DNA of 64,000 nt from CAWIVH01 sp963839475 (GTDB lineage Bacteria > Acidobacteriota > UBA6911). The notes under the pieces are model-generated. The model did no database searches, was not told the origin of the DNA, and saw only the letters and a list, made by a program, of their open reading frames with translations. Below, piece after piece: positions 18,593 to 27,408 of this stretch. The translations under genes were made by a program, and so were the position numbers. The stretch covers positions 945,715 through 1,009,714 of the forward strand of contig CAWIVH010000013.1 in NCBI GenBank assembly GCA_963839475.1, written 5' to 3'. Position 1 is the first letter of the stretch; each line of letters starts with the position of its first letter.

Positions 18593-19018
18593 TCAATCGT
18601 TTGCAGGCACGGACGGCCAAAAGGCGGCCATCCGTGTGTAGTGGCGTGTGTAGTAACTGAAAACCAACTGCGAATCGCGACATTTTCGGGGCATTTCCAA
18701 CAGAAATAAAGCCGCATGACGGCGCTTTGGCTTTTCGATCGGCGACAGACTCAGCTTGAGCCCGAGGGGACTCAGGATGCGGTTGATCGTTGCCTGGGTG
18801 GGGTTATGGCGCGGATGGATGGCTCGCAAGAGATTCGGACTTTCCATGCCGATCTTTGCGGCGAATTCCTTGACTCCCGTAGCGCGCACGACCTTACCGA
18901 GCGCATCCTGCAGCGGAATGCCCTCTTCAATTGCGGCCATGAGAAATTCCCGGGCGAATTTTCGGTTTCGAAGATCCTCGGCCAGCCCCTTGTTCCAATC
19001 CTTAGTGCGTCTTGCCAT
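18593..19018 (-). CDS. HigA-like HTH antitoxin
   Basis: Starts at ATG 19018 (MARRTKDWNKGLAEDL). The core matches addiction-module antidote proteins: EFLMAAIEEGIPLQDALGKV, then a Cro/HTH stretch KEFAAKIGMESPNLLRAI, then INRILSPLGLKLSLSPIEK. The last 30 or so residues (from RRHAA) read into island repeat sequence, so the original gene probably ended earlier and was fused to repeat DNA. Its start overlaps the broken toxin frame at 19002-19334, the usual toxin-antitoxin order for HigBA. Since the partner toxin has a stop codon, the module may be inactive. Confidence 0.75.
   Translation of the reverse strand: MARRTKDWNKGLAEDLRNRKFAREFLMAAIEEGIPLQDALGKVVRATGVKEFAAKIGMESPNLLRAIHPRHNPTQATINRILSPLGLKLSLSPIEKPKRRHAALFLLEMPRKCRDSQLVFSYYTRHYTRMAAFWPSVPAND
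18633..18669 (+). repeat. Copy 2 of the GTGTGTAGT island motif
   Basis: GTGTGTAGTGGCGTGTGTAG followed by TAACTGAAAACCAA. Near-identical pieces occur at 4847, 18391, 21005 and 31738, joined to different flanks. Confidence 0.65.
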
Positions 19019-19334
19019 ATTGCGTTGCCTCCAGGTGTTCTTTCCAAAGTTGCCGCGCCTTTCGGACATCTCCTGTCTGGGATGGTTTGTCGCCGCCCAG
19101 GAGAAGCAGAATTATGGAAAGGCCTTCTTTCCCGAAATAAATCCGGTACCCATGGCCAAACATAACGCGGGCTTCCTACACGCCTTCACCAACGGATTTG
19201 TGATCACCGAGGTTGCCCACTTCAAAGCGGAAAATCCTCGCCTGAATGCGAGCTTGGACCCGTATATCAAGGCCGTGAAGCCATTTGCGGAAGTAGCTTA
19301 TGCCATCGGCTGAGAGATATTCCCTTATGGTCAG
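19002..19334 (-). pseudogene. HigB/RelE-like toxin with in-frame TAG
   Basis: Minus-strand translation gives REYLSADGISYFRKWLHGLD, ARIQARIFRFEVGNLGDHKS, VGEGV, then TAG (19178-19176), then EARVMFGHGYRIYFGKEG and LLLGGDKPSQTGDVRKARQL. This is the phage-derived Gp49/HigB-type RelE-fold toxin. Relatives read VGEGVSEARV, so a serine codon has become TAG. No ATG start is evident either. The frame overlaps the antitoxin start by 17 bp. Confidence 0.8.
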
Positions 19335-19534
19335 CTTTATCGGAAAACTTATTTATCATATATGATAATAATTCTCAAAGATTAATCGGACAGTTCACGG
19401 TCGGTGTGAACCGAACGGACCCGAATGTACTATGCGAGTGAGTCAGTGGTCCTGCAATGCTGTTGCCTCAGATGCCACGGAGCGATGGCCGCAAGGTGTT
19501 GAGGATTTGGCTGCCATTGATTGGTTTACTATTG

Positions 19535-20230
19535 GACCATTGCTCCTTCGTCGATTTCCGAAGTGATGAGGAGTGCCTTTATCAGGGACTTCGGTTCTAG
19601 CGCCGCTGCGGCGCGGTTGAGCTCCTGGCGGCGCGGTTGAGCTCCTGGCGGCGGATATGGGAATAGCGCTTTACGACCTGGGCCGAGATATGCCCGACCT
19701 GGGCGCGGATGTCGCGACCGGCAGTCCGGCCTCCTGCATCTGAGAGAATGCCCTGCGGCGACCATCGTAGAACCACGACCCCTCCAGCCCCGCTTCCTTC
19801 AGGATCTCGTTCCATTGCCGCGCATATTTCGTCATGGGACGCGTAGGATCCAGTGGCGGCTGGTTTTTCCGGAACCGGCCGCGAGGATGGTATGGAAAGA
19901 CATAGTGCTCTGGTTCGGCGATTCTGAGAAGAGTTGCCTGATCGAGCAGCATCTGGAGCGCCCCAAGGCAGGTCTCGTTAAGCGAGGGGTATCGCCAGCC
20001 AGCCGGGGTATTCGATCGCATGATCGTCAGGAATTTCTTCTGCCAGTTGATGTCGCGCCACCTCAGCTCTAAGCTCTCGCAGGGGTGCATGCCGCAATAA
20101 TGGCAGAGGACCAGCAGGAAGTATGTCCACCGGTACTTCGGGTTGGATTGGGCGACCATGAAAAGACGGACCTGTTTGTCCTGGTCCAGCGCCGCGCGGC
20201 TGAAGAAAGAGCGACATGGTGGTGATAGTT
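19535..20230 (-). pseudogene. Tyrosine recombinase (phage integrase) remnant
   Basis: The minus strand carries an integrase catalytic domain: SRAALDQDKQVRLFMVAQ, CHYCGMHPCESLELRWRDIN and FYDGRRRAFSQMQEAGLP, then after a frameshift GHISAQVVKRYSHIRRQEL with the tyrosine box. The first catalytic arginine (family pattern TGMRPGE) is His here. A 20-bp tandem duplication (19611-19630 and 19631-19650) adds a second frameshift near the end. The N-terminal DNA-binding domain is missing or unrecognisable. It is the only integrase-like sequence in the accessory block and lies about 1 kb from an att-like site. Confidence 0.8.
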
Positions 20231-20862
20231 TTGCCGGAAATGCCCTCGGCTCCTGTAACATACTATTTCCGCACACTGCTATCGTGGAAGCAAACCGCAT
20301 TGTAATTCGGAGATTTTCGCACAATTCTATCAAGTGGTCGGCTGAGGCGAGGGATTCCCTTCGGTTCGCGGCGGCCTTCCGGGTCGTGGTCATTTTCTAC
20401 ATCGGCTCCCTTTCTGAAACAAAGAACCAACAGATGCGGTCTCCATTTCATCGCAGCATGATTTCGTATCGATAGCAACCTCGTCACTGGTCGGGCCGTC
20501 ATCACGTTGACGGCCCTCGATTTGCAGATCAAGGCGCTCAAGCTCGAGACGTAGACCGCCTTCGAGAGGTTCCTGACCCCGGATCAGTCGGTGATCCTGG
20601 CCGACATCTCTCTCGACGCGGTGGCGAAATCGCCCTTGTGACGGCCTTTGCGGAAAGGCGTGGTTACTTCGAAGCCCGTTACTTCGAAGCCCAAGTGAGC
20701 CGTCGGAAGCTCGCCACGAAGCCGGAGATCCTAGTTCGGCGGCATAGTTCGAGCGACCTATAAGCTCGGATTCGGAGGGCTCAGAATTTCGCTGCCTGGT
20801 CCGAGTATCGCGACCGTAGCGCGAGATTTCGCGAGCGCGCGGGCAGACCTCGACTGGACCTC
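20231..20862. other. Gap with degraded sequence
   Basis: No intact gene. Around 20500-20640 the plus strand reads LDLQIKALKLET, TAG, AFERFLTPDQSVILADISLD, which looks like decayed coding sequence of unknown family. A direct repeat (TTACTTCGAAGCCC) occurs twice at about 20666-20692. Confidence 0.35.
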
Positions 20863-21033
20863 TGCAATAAGGCAGGGGTGGGCCAAAACCCGCGTGCGGA
20901 TGCGCGGTTCCGGTGTATGCTGAGCAAGGGCACGCACAGCGGTCGGATCCAGAAGCCTCGCCGCGGATGAAGCAGATTATACCGCCTATCCATCGGGATG
21001 GCCGTGTATAGTGCGTGTGTAACAACTGAAAAC
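20863..21033 (+). repeat. Repeat family A, copy 3
   Basis: From GCAATAAGGCAGGGGTG through GTGCGGATGCGCGGTTCCGG, GGTCGGATCCAGAAGCCTCG and CCGCGGATGAAGCAGATTAT to GTGCGTGTGTAACAACTGAA. The middle TTGAGGCGCAGACG part of copy 2 is deleted here. Confidence 0.75.
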
Positions 21034-21104
21034 CAAATGTGAGATTGCGCCGCCACAGCGCGTGTTTTGGAGGCAGTGCGCGTTGCCGGTTCTACCGAAA
21101 TCAA

Positions 21105-21150
21105 GCTGCATGACCGCGCTTTGGCTTTTCGATCGGCGCCAGACACAGCC
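21105..21150 (-). pseudogene. 3' scrap of a second HigA-like antitoxin
   Basis: The minus strand reads LCLAPIEKPKRGHAA then a stop, matching LSLSPIEKPKRRHAA of the antitoxin at 18593-19018. The DNA word GCGCTTTGGCTTTTCGATCG is shared. It follows repeat A copy 3, so the same repeat-antitoxin junction exists twice. Confidence 0.6.
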
Positions 21151-21266
21151 GCTCCTACGCAACCCGTCGCGATCGTCTCGCCCGGCGACTGACGAAAGAG
21201 AACCCGGCCGAGCGCACTGCGCCGGCCGGGTCCCGACTCCGATTGCGGGTCTAACCCCGCCTGCGG

Positions 21267-24063
21267 CTACCGGCGCGTAAAGGTCGTCGCCACCTGCTGG
21301 CCATCGGGGTTGACGATCAGGATGTTGACGGCCGTGCCCAGCGGGAACTTGGCCGCCAGCGCGGTACCACCAAGAACGATGCGCCTGGAACTGACGAACT
21401 CCACCGAAGGCCACGGCACAGTGTCAATACGGATGTACACATTCAGGCTATTGACGAAGTTGGTACCGTCGATTCGGATCCTCAGTGGGTTCGCCTGTTG
21501 CCGGACGGCGGTCACCGTCGGCGCCGGCGTGGACGTCGACGACACGATGATGCTCCCGCTCTGTGAGGTTGTCTGGTCTCCTACCGACGCCGTCACGGCC
21601 CAGGAATATGTCCCGGCAGTCGAATAGGTGTGCGTAGGAGCCCGGATCGTGCCGTGCGCAGTGCCGTCGCCGAAGTTCCAGTCGTAGGCGATAGTGCCGC
21701 TGCAACCCTGGGCCGTCACGGTCAGCGAGAATTGCACGCTGACGCCAACCGTCGCCGTAGCAGGCACGGTTGCGATCGAGGAGAGCGAGCATCCTGCCGT
21801 GATGACGATACTCCCGGTCTTAGAGGTCGTCTGGCCGTCGGCCGACGCGGTCATCGTCCACAAGAAGGTCCCGGCGGACCCGTAGGTGTGCGTCGTGTTG
21901 GCGGTCGTCGCAGGCGCGCTGCCGTCGCCGAAGTTCCAGACGTAGGCGATGCTGCAGGCGCAGCCCTGGGCTGTCACGGTGGTCGAGAACGGCACGCTGG
22001 CACCAACCGCGGCTGTCGACGGTACCGTCGCCATCGAGGTCAGCGAACACCCCGAACCCGGTCCGACGGTCACGACGACCGTCGCCAGGTTCGAGTCGAT
22101 CGCCCCGTCCCAGCGGCGTAGGTGAAGGCTGTCCGTTCCGGCGAACCCGGCGGACGGGAAGTAGGTCGCGGTCGTGCCCAGACAGGCCCGACCGTGCCGT
22201 TCGCCGGCTGCGAGACGACCCGCGTAGCGTCAGCGCGTTGCCGTCCGGGTCGGTGGCGGCCAGGCGGATGGCGACCGGCGCGTTCGCCGATCGTCGAAGC
22301 CGACAGGTTGCTCGCCACCGGCGGCCGGTTCGGGTTGGCCGTGCTCGCTCGCCGGGCCGTTGTGGCACGTGTAGCAGCCGACCTGCGCGCCGCGGAACAG
22401 CGGCTTGGTGCCGTAGCGTCGTCGAGAGCGTGCGCGCTGGCGAACGAGCGGGACAGCACGGTGCCGCGGTAGTCGGCGCCGTGGCAGGCCTGGCACTGCG
22501 TCGAGTTCGCCTCCGCAACGTCGCCGTGGTGCTCGACACCCAGGCCGGCGCCGACCGGGTGCATGCCGTGCGGCCCGCCGTTCGTCGTGGCCGGCGTCGT
22601 CGCGTGGCAGGCCGTGCACTCGCCGATCGTGCCCGACGTGCCCCTGCGAGCGCGACGCTCTGGAGGTTGTCGTTGGCGTGCGAGGTCGGGTACTCGGCGT
22701 GCGTCGAGCCGTGGCAGGCCGCGCACTGCAGGCCGCCGTGCCCCGCCGAGAACCGGTAGAGCGAGAGGCCCGGCCGCGGGCGCGTTGGCGGCTGGTGGCG
22801 AACGTCGCGTCGACGGCGACGCGCGGCTACGCCGGTCGAGTCGAACGCCGACGTGAAGCGGATCTGCGCCGCTGTTGACCGTCGCCGTTCCCGGTGTGGC
22901 AGTTCTGGCAGGTCGGCTCCTCGAGCCAGCCGGTGCGCGTGGGCGCGCCCGACCGTCGCTCATCGGGCCGTGGCAGCTCTGGCACTGGATCGCCATCGTG
23001 CCGTCGGCGGCCACGGCGTTGCCCATGACGCCGCGCAGGCAGCGCGTCTCCGACCCGGGGTGGCAGCGGTAGCAGGCGCGATGCGGTTGGCGCGTCGCAT
23101 CCGAGCGTCGAGGCCGTTGGTCGGGATCGATCACGCCGGGCGTGCAGCGTGTGAATCGACGCTCGTGAGCGGCGGGAATCCCGGGGACGCCGCTGCCCGC
23201 CAGCGCCTCGGACAGCGTGGCACGCCGCGCAGAGGATCGGCGTGCCGCCGGTCGCGGTCGCGTACAGGCCCGCGGCGCTGTAGCCCTTCGTCGCGAGCGC
23301 CGCCGCGTAGGCAGGCTGCGCCAGCCTGGCGGTCGTCGTGCAGGCGCAGGATGTTCAGGCGGTAGTCGCGCTGCGGGTCAGCGAGCGTTCACCCACCCGG
23401 CGGCGGGCCGCGCGGCCGCGCCCGCTCCCGAAGCGTGGCACGCCGAGCAGTCCATCTCGTCGGAGACCGGCAGGACGATGTCGCGTGGACGCCAGCATCG
23501 TCCCCGACGCGTCCACGCGCGCTGACCCGCATCAGCGGGTAGGGGTTCTTCGCGCCCGCGTCGTCGTACGGCGTGATCGGGATCCCCTCGGCGATGAACC
23601 AGTTGAATGCCGGCGTCGAAGGTCATGGCTGCGGCGTGTTGGCGGCGCCCGGCATGTTGTGGTCCAGCAGGCCCAGGTCGACGGGCAGGGAGGCGCCGAA
23701 GAGCGACCGCGACGAACGTACCAGAAGTTCGTCTTGCCGATCGACGTCGTGTTGATCGAGCCGCTCGGATCGGCCACGCCCTCGTAGGTCACCAGTGGAT
23801 CGCGCCGACGAGGTCGTTCGACCAGCTGGCCGGACGGGTCGATGACCTGCGCCTGGATCGTGTTGTAGGGGGGCAGGATGGCGAAGACGCTGAAGTCGGC
23901 GTCCATGCAGTGCATGCCGAGGTTGTTCCACGCGACGACTTTCCAGCCGGTGGTGGTGAATGAGCGGACATGAAGGAGGGAACGCGGTGATCAGGCCGCA
24001 GACGATCATAGTGAGCAGGAGCCTGGCGAGGGAGCGCCTCGCTAACGTGGGTCTTGTGTGCAT
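21267..24063 (-). pseudogene. Secreted nine-haem c-type cytochrome with PKD domains, multiply frameshifted
   Basis: Starts at ATG 24063 after AAGGAGG, with a signal peptide (ARLLLTMIVCGLITAF). Joined frames give NNLGMHCMDADFSVFAILPP, VADPSGSINTTSIGKTNFWY and LPVSDEMDCSACHASG, then nine CXXCH haem motifs: CSACH, CAACH, CYRCH, CQSCH, CQNCH, CAACH, CTACH, CQACH, CYTCH. The C-terminal 268 residues (22073-21267) are intact and hold two PKD domains (NFGDG motifs) and a final beta-domain. At least several indels split the cytochrome part, while the PKD part has none. GC content is visibly higher than in neighbours, suggesting transfer. The family resembles extracellular multihaem proteins of metal-reducing bacteria; it is inactive as written. 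Confidence 0.8.
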
Positions 24064-24065
24064 AG

Positions 24066-24218
24066 TGCCTCCTTCTTTTTGATCTTTCCGCCTATATTTT
24101 AGGCCTTACCTTAGTCTGCCAAATAAGGCATGTTCATCAGTTGTAAGACCTTTTCTTTGATTTTGCCTTTCATTTCGTGAAACGTGCCTTTTGCAGTGTA
24201 CTCAGCGCTTTGCTTCAT
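24066..24218 (-). pseudogene. CsbD-like stress protein remnant
   Basis: From ATG 24218 (AAGGAGA upstream) the frame reads EYTAKGTFHEMKGKIKEKVL and QLMNMPYLAD then TAA (24113-24111). Beyond it come GKA, a second stop, and NIGGKIKKK. This follows the CsbD pattern (KGKxHExKGKIKEKxGQLTxNPxLEAEGxxEKxxGKxQKK). Two in-frame stops remove the second repeat. Confidence 0.7.
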
Positions 24219-24668
24219 AAATTGTCTCCTTGGAAAGTGAAAACTTGTTTGAAAAATTATTGAGCGCGGCTGAGAATTTCAATTGGCGCGCACGCCAATC
24301 TTTTTGGGTCCTGGCAAGCATGAGAACAATGACCAGGATGTCCAGTCGGAATCCGCCCTTGGTTCTTTCCGCACGCATAGAGAACCGAACAGGATGATGC
24401 GCTGTGGTCAAAATGTAATTCTGACTCCAGGCGCAAGAAGAAAATAAATGGAGCGCAGCGGCGATGAATATCAGATCAAGTTTCGAGATTGCCGATAGGT
24501 TGGCGATTATGATGCCAGGCAACCCTCTGACGGACGAGCACACGGCCGGTACGCAGCTATCATGCTCGGCGCGCAGGATTGTTTAGTGGCGGTTTCAACG
24601 CCTATCACAGGCATCCCGGCAGCCACAATTTCTCTCAAATTGGGCATCACAGGCATTTGGAATGAAGG
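24219..24668. other. Gap without recognisable gene
   Basis: About 450 bp between the csbD and brnA remnants. Minus-strand frames are open over long stretches, but nothing matches a family I know. No repeat of families A or B lies here. Confidence 0.35.
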
Positions 24669-24939
24669 CTACGCGACGATCTTACGCTTCAATAGGGTGA
24701 CCTCCTTTTCAAGGCGGTCGAGCCGCGATTCAGTCTGCTCATCGTTTTGCAGCGCCTTACTGAAGAATTGATTCAAGAGCACTTGATACGGCACGCCTGT
24801 TACGGTAGCTTTGGTCCGCAGTATGTCCAGGCTGGTTTTGTTTATATTTATTGTAATTTCGGGCTGCCGCTATTTTGCGACGAATCTGCTCGATGCCCTT
24901 GGGGTCGGTTTCAAGCTCACTCAGTTTGGGTTCCTTCAT
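24669..24939 (-). pseudogene. brnA: BrnA/CopG-like antitoxin with one frameshift
   Basis: Begins MKEPKLSELETDPKGIEQIR and RKIAAA. After a shift at about GCAGCCCGAAATT it continues EITININKTSLDILRTKATV, TGVPYQVLLNQFFSKALQ and a coiled tail ESRLDRLEKEVTLLKRKIVA ending at TAG 24669-24671. This is the ribbon-helix-helix antitoxin design that accompanies BrnT. It overlaps the 3' end of the brnT remnant by 23 bp, the usual BrnTA arrangement. Confidence 0.8.
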
Positions 24940-25198
24940 TATAAAACCTTCCGAATTTTCGCCACGATGCAGACTCGAAAATCCGAATAAAATCTACGCG
25001 CCTGGCAAGGCGAGTGGTGAGTATTTTCCCAGACGCTGACTTGCCCACCCAGAAGAACCTTGCCTCCGCCGCGGAGTGTTACGCGTCCGTCAACTGAAAC
25101 CTAATCGGATCGGAGAATGTCTCCACCGCTTCGACAAACGTAAGGCCGTGCTTTTGAAGATTTTCGATTTCTCTGGAAAGATCCCACTCAAATTCCAC
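24917..25198 (-). pseudogene. brnT: BrnT-like toxin with premature TAA
   Basis: GTG 25198 starts VEFEWDLSREIENLQKHGLT and FVEAVETFSDPIRFQLTDA, then TAA (25081-25079), then HSAAEARFFWVGKSASGKIL, RIFESASWRKFGRFYNEGT and a final stop. This matches BrnT (FEWDxxKxxxNxxKHGVxFxEA, then the DPxHSxxExRxxxxG and SARxATxxERxxYE regions). A lysine or similar codon has become TAA, so the product is cut at 39 of about 93 residues. Confidence 0.8.
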
Positions 25199-25419
25199 GA
25201 GTCACATAGTCCATATCTATATGTTTGATTCCATATTCCGAGCGGAATTCATCCGTTTAAATCAATTACCCGCTGCCTGTGGTGAGCGATTGCAGGAAAA
25301 ATCAAAAGGTTGTGCGGCGGATTGTCGATACCCGCGGTTCTCCGAATAATAAACAGCATGGCAGCTCAGCGCCAACTCTTGCCCCTGCCGCAGTCCTGGT
25401 GAAAACGTGGAACTTCTCA

Positions 25420-25443
25420 AAAATAGAATTCGTATTCTATTTT
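25420..25443 (+). promoter_or_regulatory. Candidate TetR operator
   Basis: Perfect 10-bp inverted repeat AAAATAGAAT-TCGT-ATTCTATTTT, ending 33 bp before the ATG of the beta-lactamase-like gene. The operon's second gene is a TetR-type repressor; such proteins typically bind palindromes of this size over their own promoter. A -10-like TATTCT lies within the right arm. Confidence 0.65.
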
Positions 25444-25476
25444 GCAGGGCGGTTCTAGGAATCGAGGAGGACGAAG

Positions 25477-27396
25477 ATGAAAATATCATCCCTTTTGCCG
25501 AGCTTGCTGCGGGGCTGCTTTTTTTTCGCGATAATCCCTATTCAGATTTCTTACGGCCAGGATTCGAAACCTCCGGTTCCGGCACAAGCCGCCGGTGCCC
25601 AGGCCGGCGAAATCCAGGCGCTGCTCGACCCGTTTTTCGCCGAGCGCATGACCCAACGACACATTGCCGGGGCCGTTGTAGTGATGGTCAGGGATGGCCA
25701 GGTCCTTTTCTCCAAAGGGTACGGCTATGCAGACCTCGACAGGAGGATCCCCTTCAATCCGGACACCACGATTTTCCGAGCCGGTTCCATATCCAAGCTT
25801 TTCACCGCGACTGCGGTAATGCAGTTGGTCGAGCGGAACCTTCTCAATCTCGATGAAAACGTCAATTCCTACCTCAAACATTTTCAGCTCAAAGACCTGT
25901 TTCCGCAGCCGGTGACTCTGGGACATCTGCTGACCCACACGGCAGGATTTGCGGAATATATTCACCGGCAGCACCGCCTGGTGGAGTCCGACTGGCAACC
26001 GCTGGCCGAGTACCTGACGGAGCGCATGCCGCCCCGGGTACTGCCGCCGGGAAGGTTCTTCAGCTACAACGATCATGGTTTTTCCCTGGCCGGACTTATC
26101 GTCGAAGAGGTTTCAGGGATTTCGTTCCCGGGCTACGTGGCTCAGAACATTTTCAATCCTCTCGGCATGGATCGAAGTACATTCCGGCAGCGGCCGGCAC
26201 CCGAGCTGATGAAGGATCTTGCCGTGGGCTATCTATTTAAAGACGGCGCGAATGTCCCGTACACGCTCGATTATGTCGAAACGGTTCCCGCCGCCGGGCT
26301 TTTCACCACCGGCCGTGACATCAGCCGGTTCATGATGGCTCACCTGCAGACCGGCAGGTTAGGCGAAATTCGGATCCTGGGCGAAAACGCCACCCGGGAA
26401 ATGCATTCAAGGCATTTCATTCATCACGAGAAGCTGCGCGGCCGCGCCTATGGTTTTTCTGAGCTGTTCATCAATGGCCAAAGGATCATCTTTCACGACG
26501 GCGGCATGCCCGGCTACACAAGTCGCCTCTGCCTGCTGCCGGAGTCCGGGATCGGGTTTTTCGTATCCTGCACGAGCGACGACCTTGGCACGAAAGCCAT
26601 CTTGACCACGAAATTGATGGATCGTCTTTTCCCGCCGGACGGAAAACCCGCGCCGGCGAAGCCAGCCCCGCAGACTGTCAAGGTCTCCGAGTTCTTGGGC
26701 TATTATGACCAGGTTGCCGGGTTCGCGACCAACGGCTTGCGTCTGGGATCCATGCTCCAGAACTACGCGGTGGTCAAGGCTGGCGCAAGCGACCGCATCT
26801 CCGTGTTCGGGGGAGAATACGCGGCAGTCGAGCCCCTGGTTTTCCAGGACAGGGGCGGGAACTACGTTGCATTCGGACGCGACGAAGACCAGGAGATCCG
26901 TTACCTGTATGCCGGCAGCGGAGTATATGAGCGACTCGGGCGCCTGGAGAACCCAACGGCGCTTTTGTACCTTGCAGTGATTTTCGTAATGGCTTCGATG
27001 CCCATGGGCGTTCTCTGGCCCGCAGGCGCCCTGGTGTGGCCCGGCAGGTTCCGCTCGTCCTGGACGCGTCAATTCCCGTCCGGAAGGACCCTTGCCGCCG
27101 TGGTGAGTTTCCTCACGGTTTTTTTCCTCGCCGGCTTCGTTGGCCTTTTCATGCAGCTTGAAAATTACTGGCAGATCATGCGTAACGAGTACCCATGGTC
27201 ATGGGTGACCCGGCTTCTGGCCGTACCGCTCGTGATCGCGGTGCTTACACCCGTCCTGTTCCTCTACTCGGCGCGAGCCTGGAAGACGAACGAGGGGACG
27301 GTGTTTGGCCGCGTCTATATGAGCCTGTTCACCGCCGTGACCCTGTTTTTCCTCTGGACTCTCGGGCAATGGCACCTGATCGGTTTCAATTACTGA
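25477..27396 (+). CDS. Class C beta-lactamase-like serine hydrolase with C-terminal membrane domain
   Basis: A 639-residue protein. A signal peptide (residues 1-28) precedes a serine-hydrolase domain at about 45-390. The nucleophile motif is S104-I-S-K107. The second motif reads FSYNDHGFSLAG (Y-N-D where the family usually has Y-S-N), and the third motif is HDGGMPGYTS. A beta-rich linker follows and then four hydrophobic helices (about 510-535, 543-565, 575-600, 612-635), so the enzyme is membrane-anchored. Such proteins are usually D-Ala-D-Ala peptidases or esterases acting on peptidoglycan or D-amino compounds, not true lactamases. GAGGAGG precedes the ATG. It is followed after 12 bp by a TetR gene and preceded by a palindromic candidate operator. 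Confidence 0.88.
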   Translation: MKISSLLPSLLRGCFFFAIIPIQISYGQDSKPPVPAQAAGAQAGEIQALLDPFFAERMTQRHIAGAVVVMVRDGQVLFSKGYGYADLDRRIPFNPDTTIFRAGSISKLFTATAVMQLVERNLLNLDENVNSYLKHFQLKDLFPQPVTLGHLLTHTAGFAEYIHRQHRLVESDWQPLAEYLTERMPPRVLPPGRFFSYNDHGFSLAGLIVEEVSGISFPGYVAQNIFNPLGMDRSTFRQRPAPELMKDLAVGYLFKDGANVPYTLDYVETVPAAGLFTTGRDISRFMMAHLQTGRLGEIRILGENATREMHSRHFIHHEKLRGRAYGFSELFINGQRIIFHDGGMPGYTSRLCLLPESGIGFFVSCTSDDLGTKAILTTKLMDRLFPPDGKPAPAKPAPQTVKVSEFLGYYDQVAGFATNGLRLGSMLQNYAVVKAGASDRISVFGGEYAAVEPLVFQDRGGNYVAFGRDEDQEIRYLYAGSGVYERLGRLENPTALLYLAVIFVMASMPMGVLWPAGALVWPGRFRSSWTRQFPSGRTLAAVVSFLTVFFLAGFVGLFMQLENYWQIMRNEYPWSWVTRLLAVPLVIAVLTPVLFLYSARAWKTNEGTVFGRVYMSLFTAVTLFFLWTLGQWHLIGFNY

Positions 27397-27408
27397 GGAG
27401 ATGGTCCG

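Noticed and set aside
17812..19334. In-frame TAG codons in yjbQ and the HigB-like toxin as signs of TAG recoding (pyrrolysine or suppressor tRNA)
   Set aside because: TAG is used as a normal final stop in intact genes here (e.g. the TonB receptor), nearby remnants also carry TAA and frameshifts, and no suppressor tRNA or pyl gene is visible. Decay is simpler.
22070..24063. Several separate Arg/Ala-rich proteins on both strands
   Set aside because: They are frame fragments of one GC-rich cytochrome gene or its antisense; only the joined minus-strand reading contains haem motifs and family phrases.
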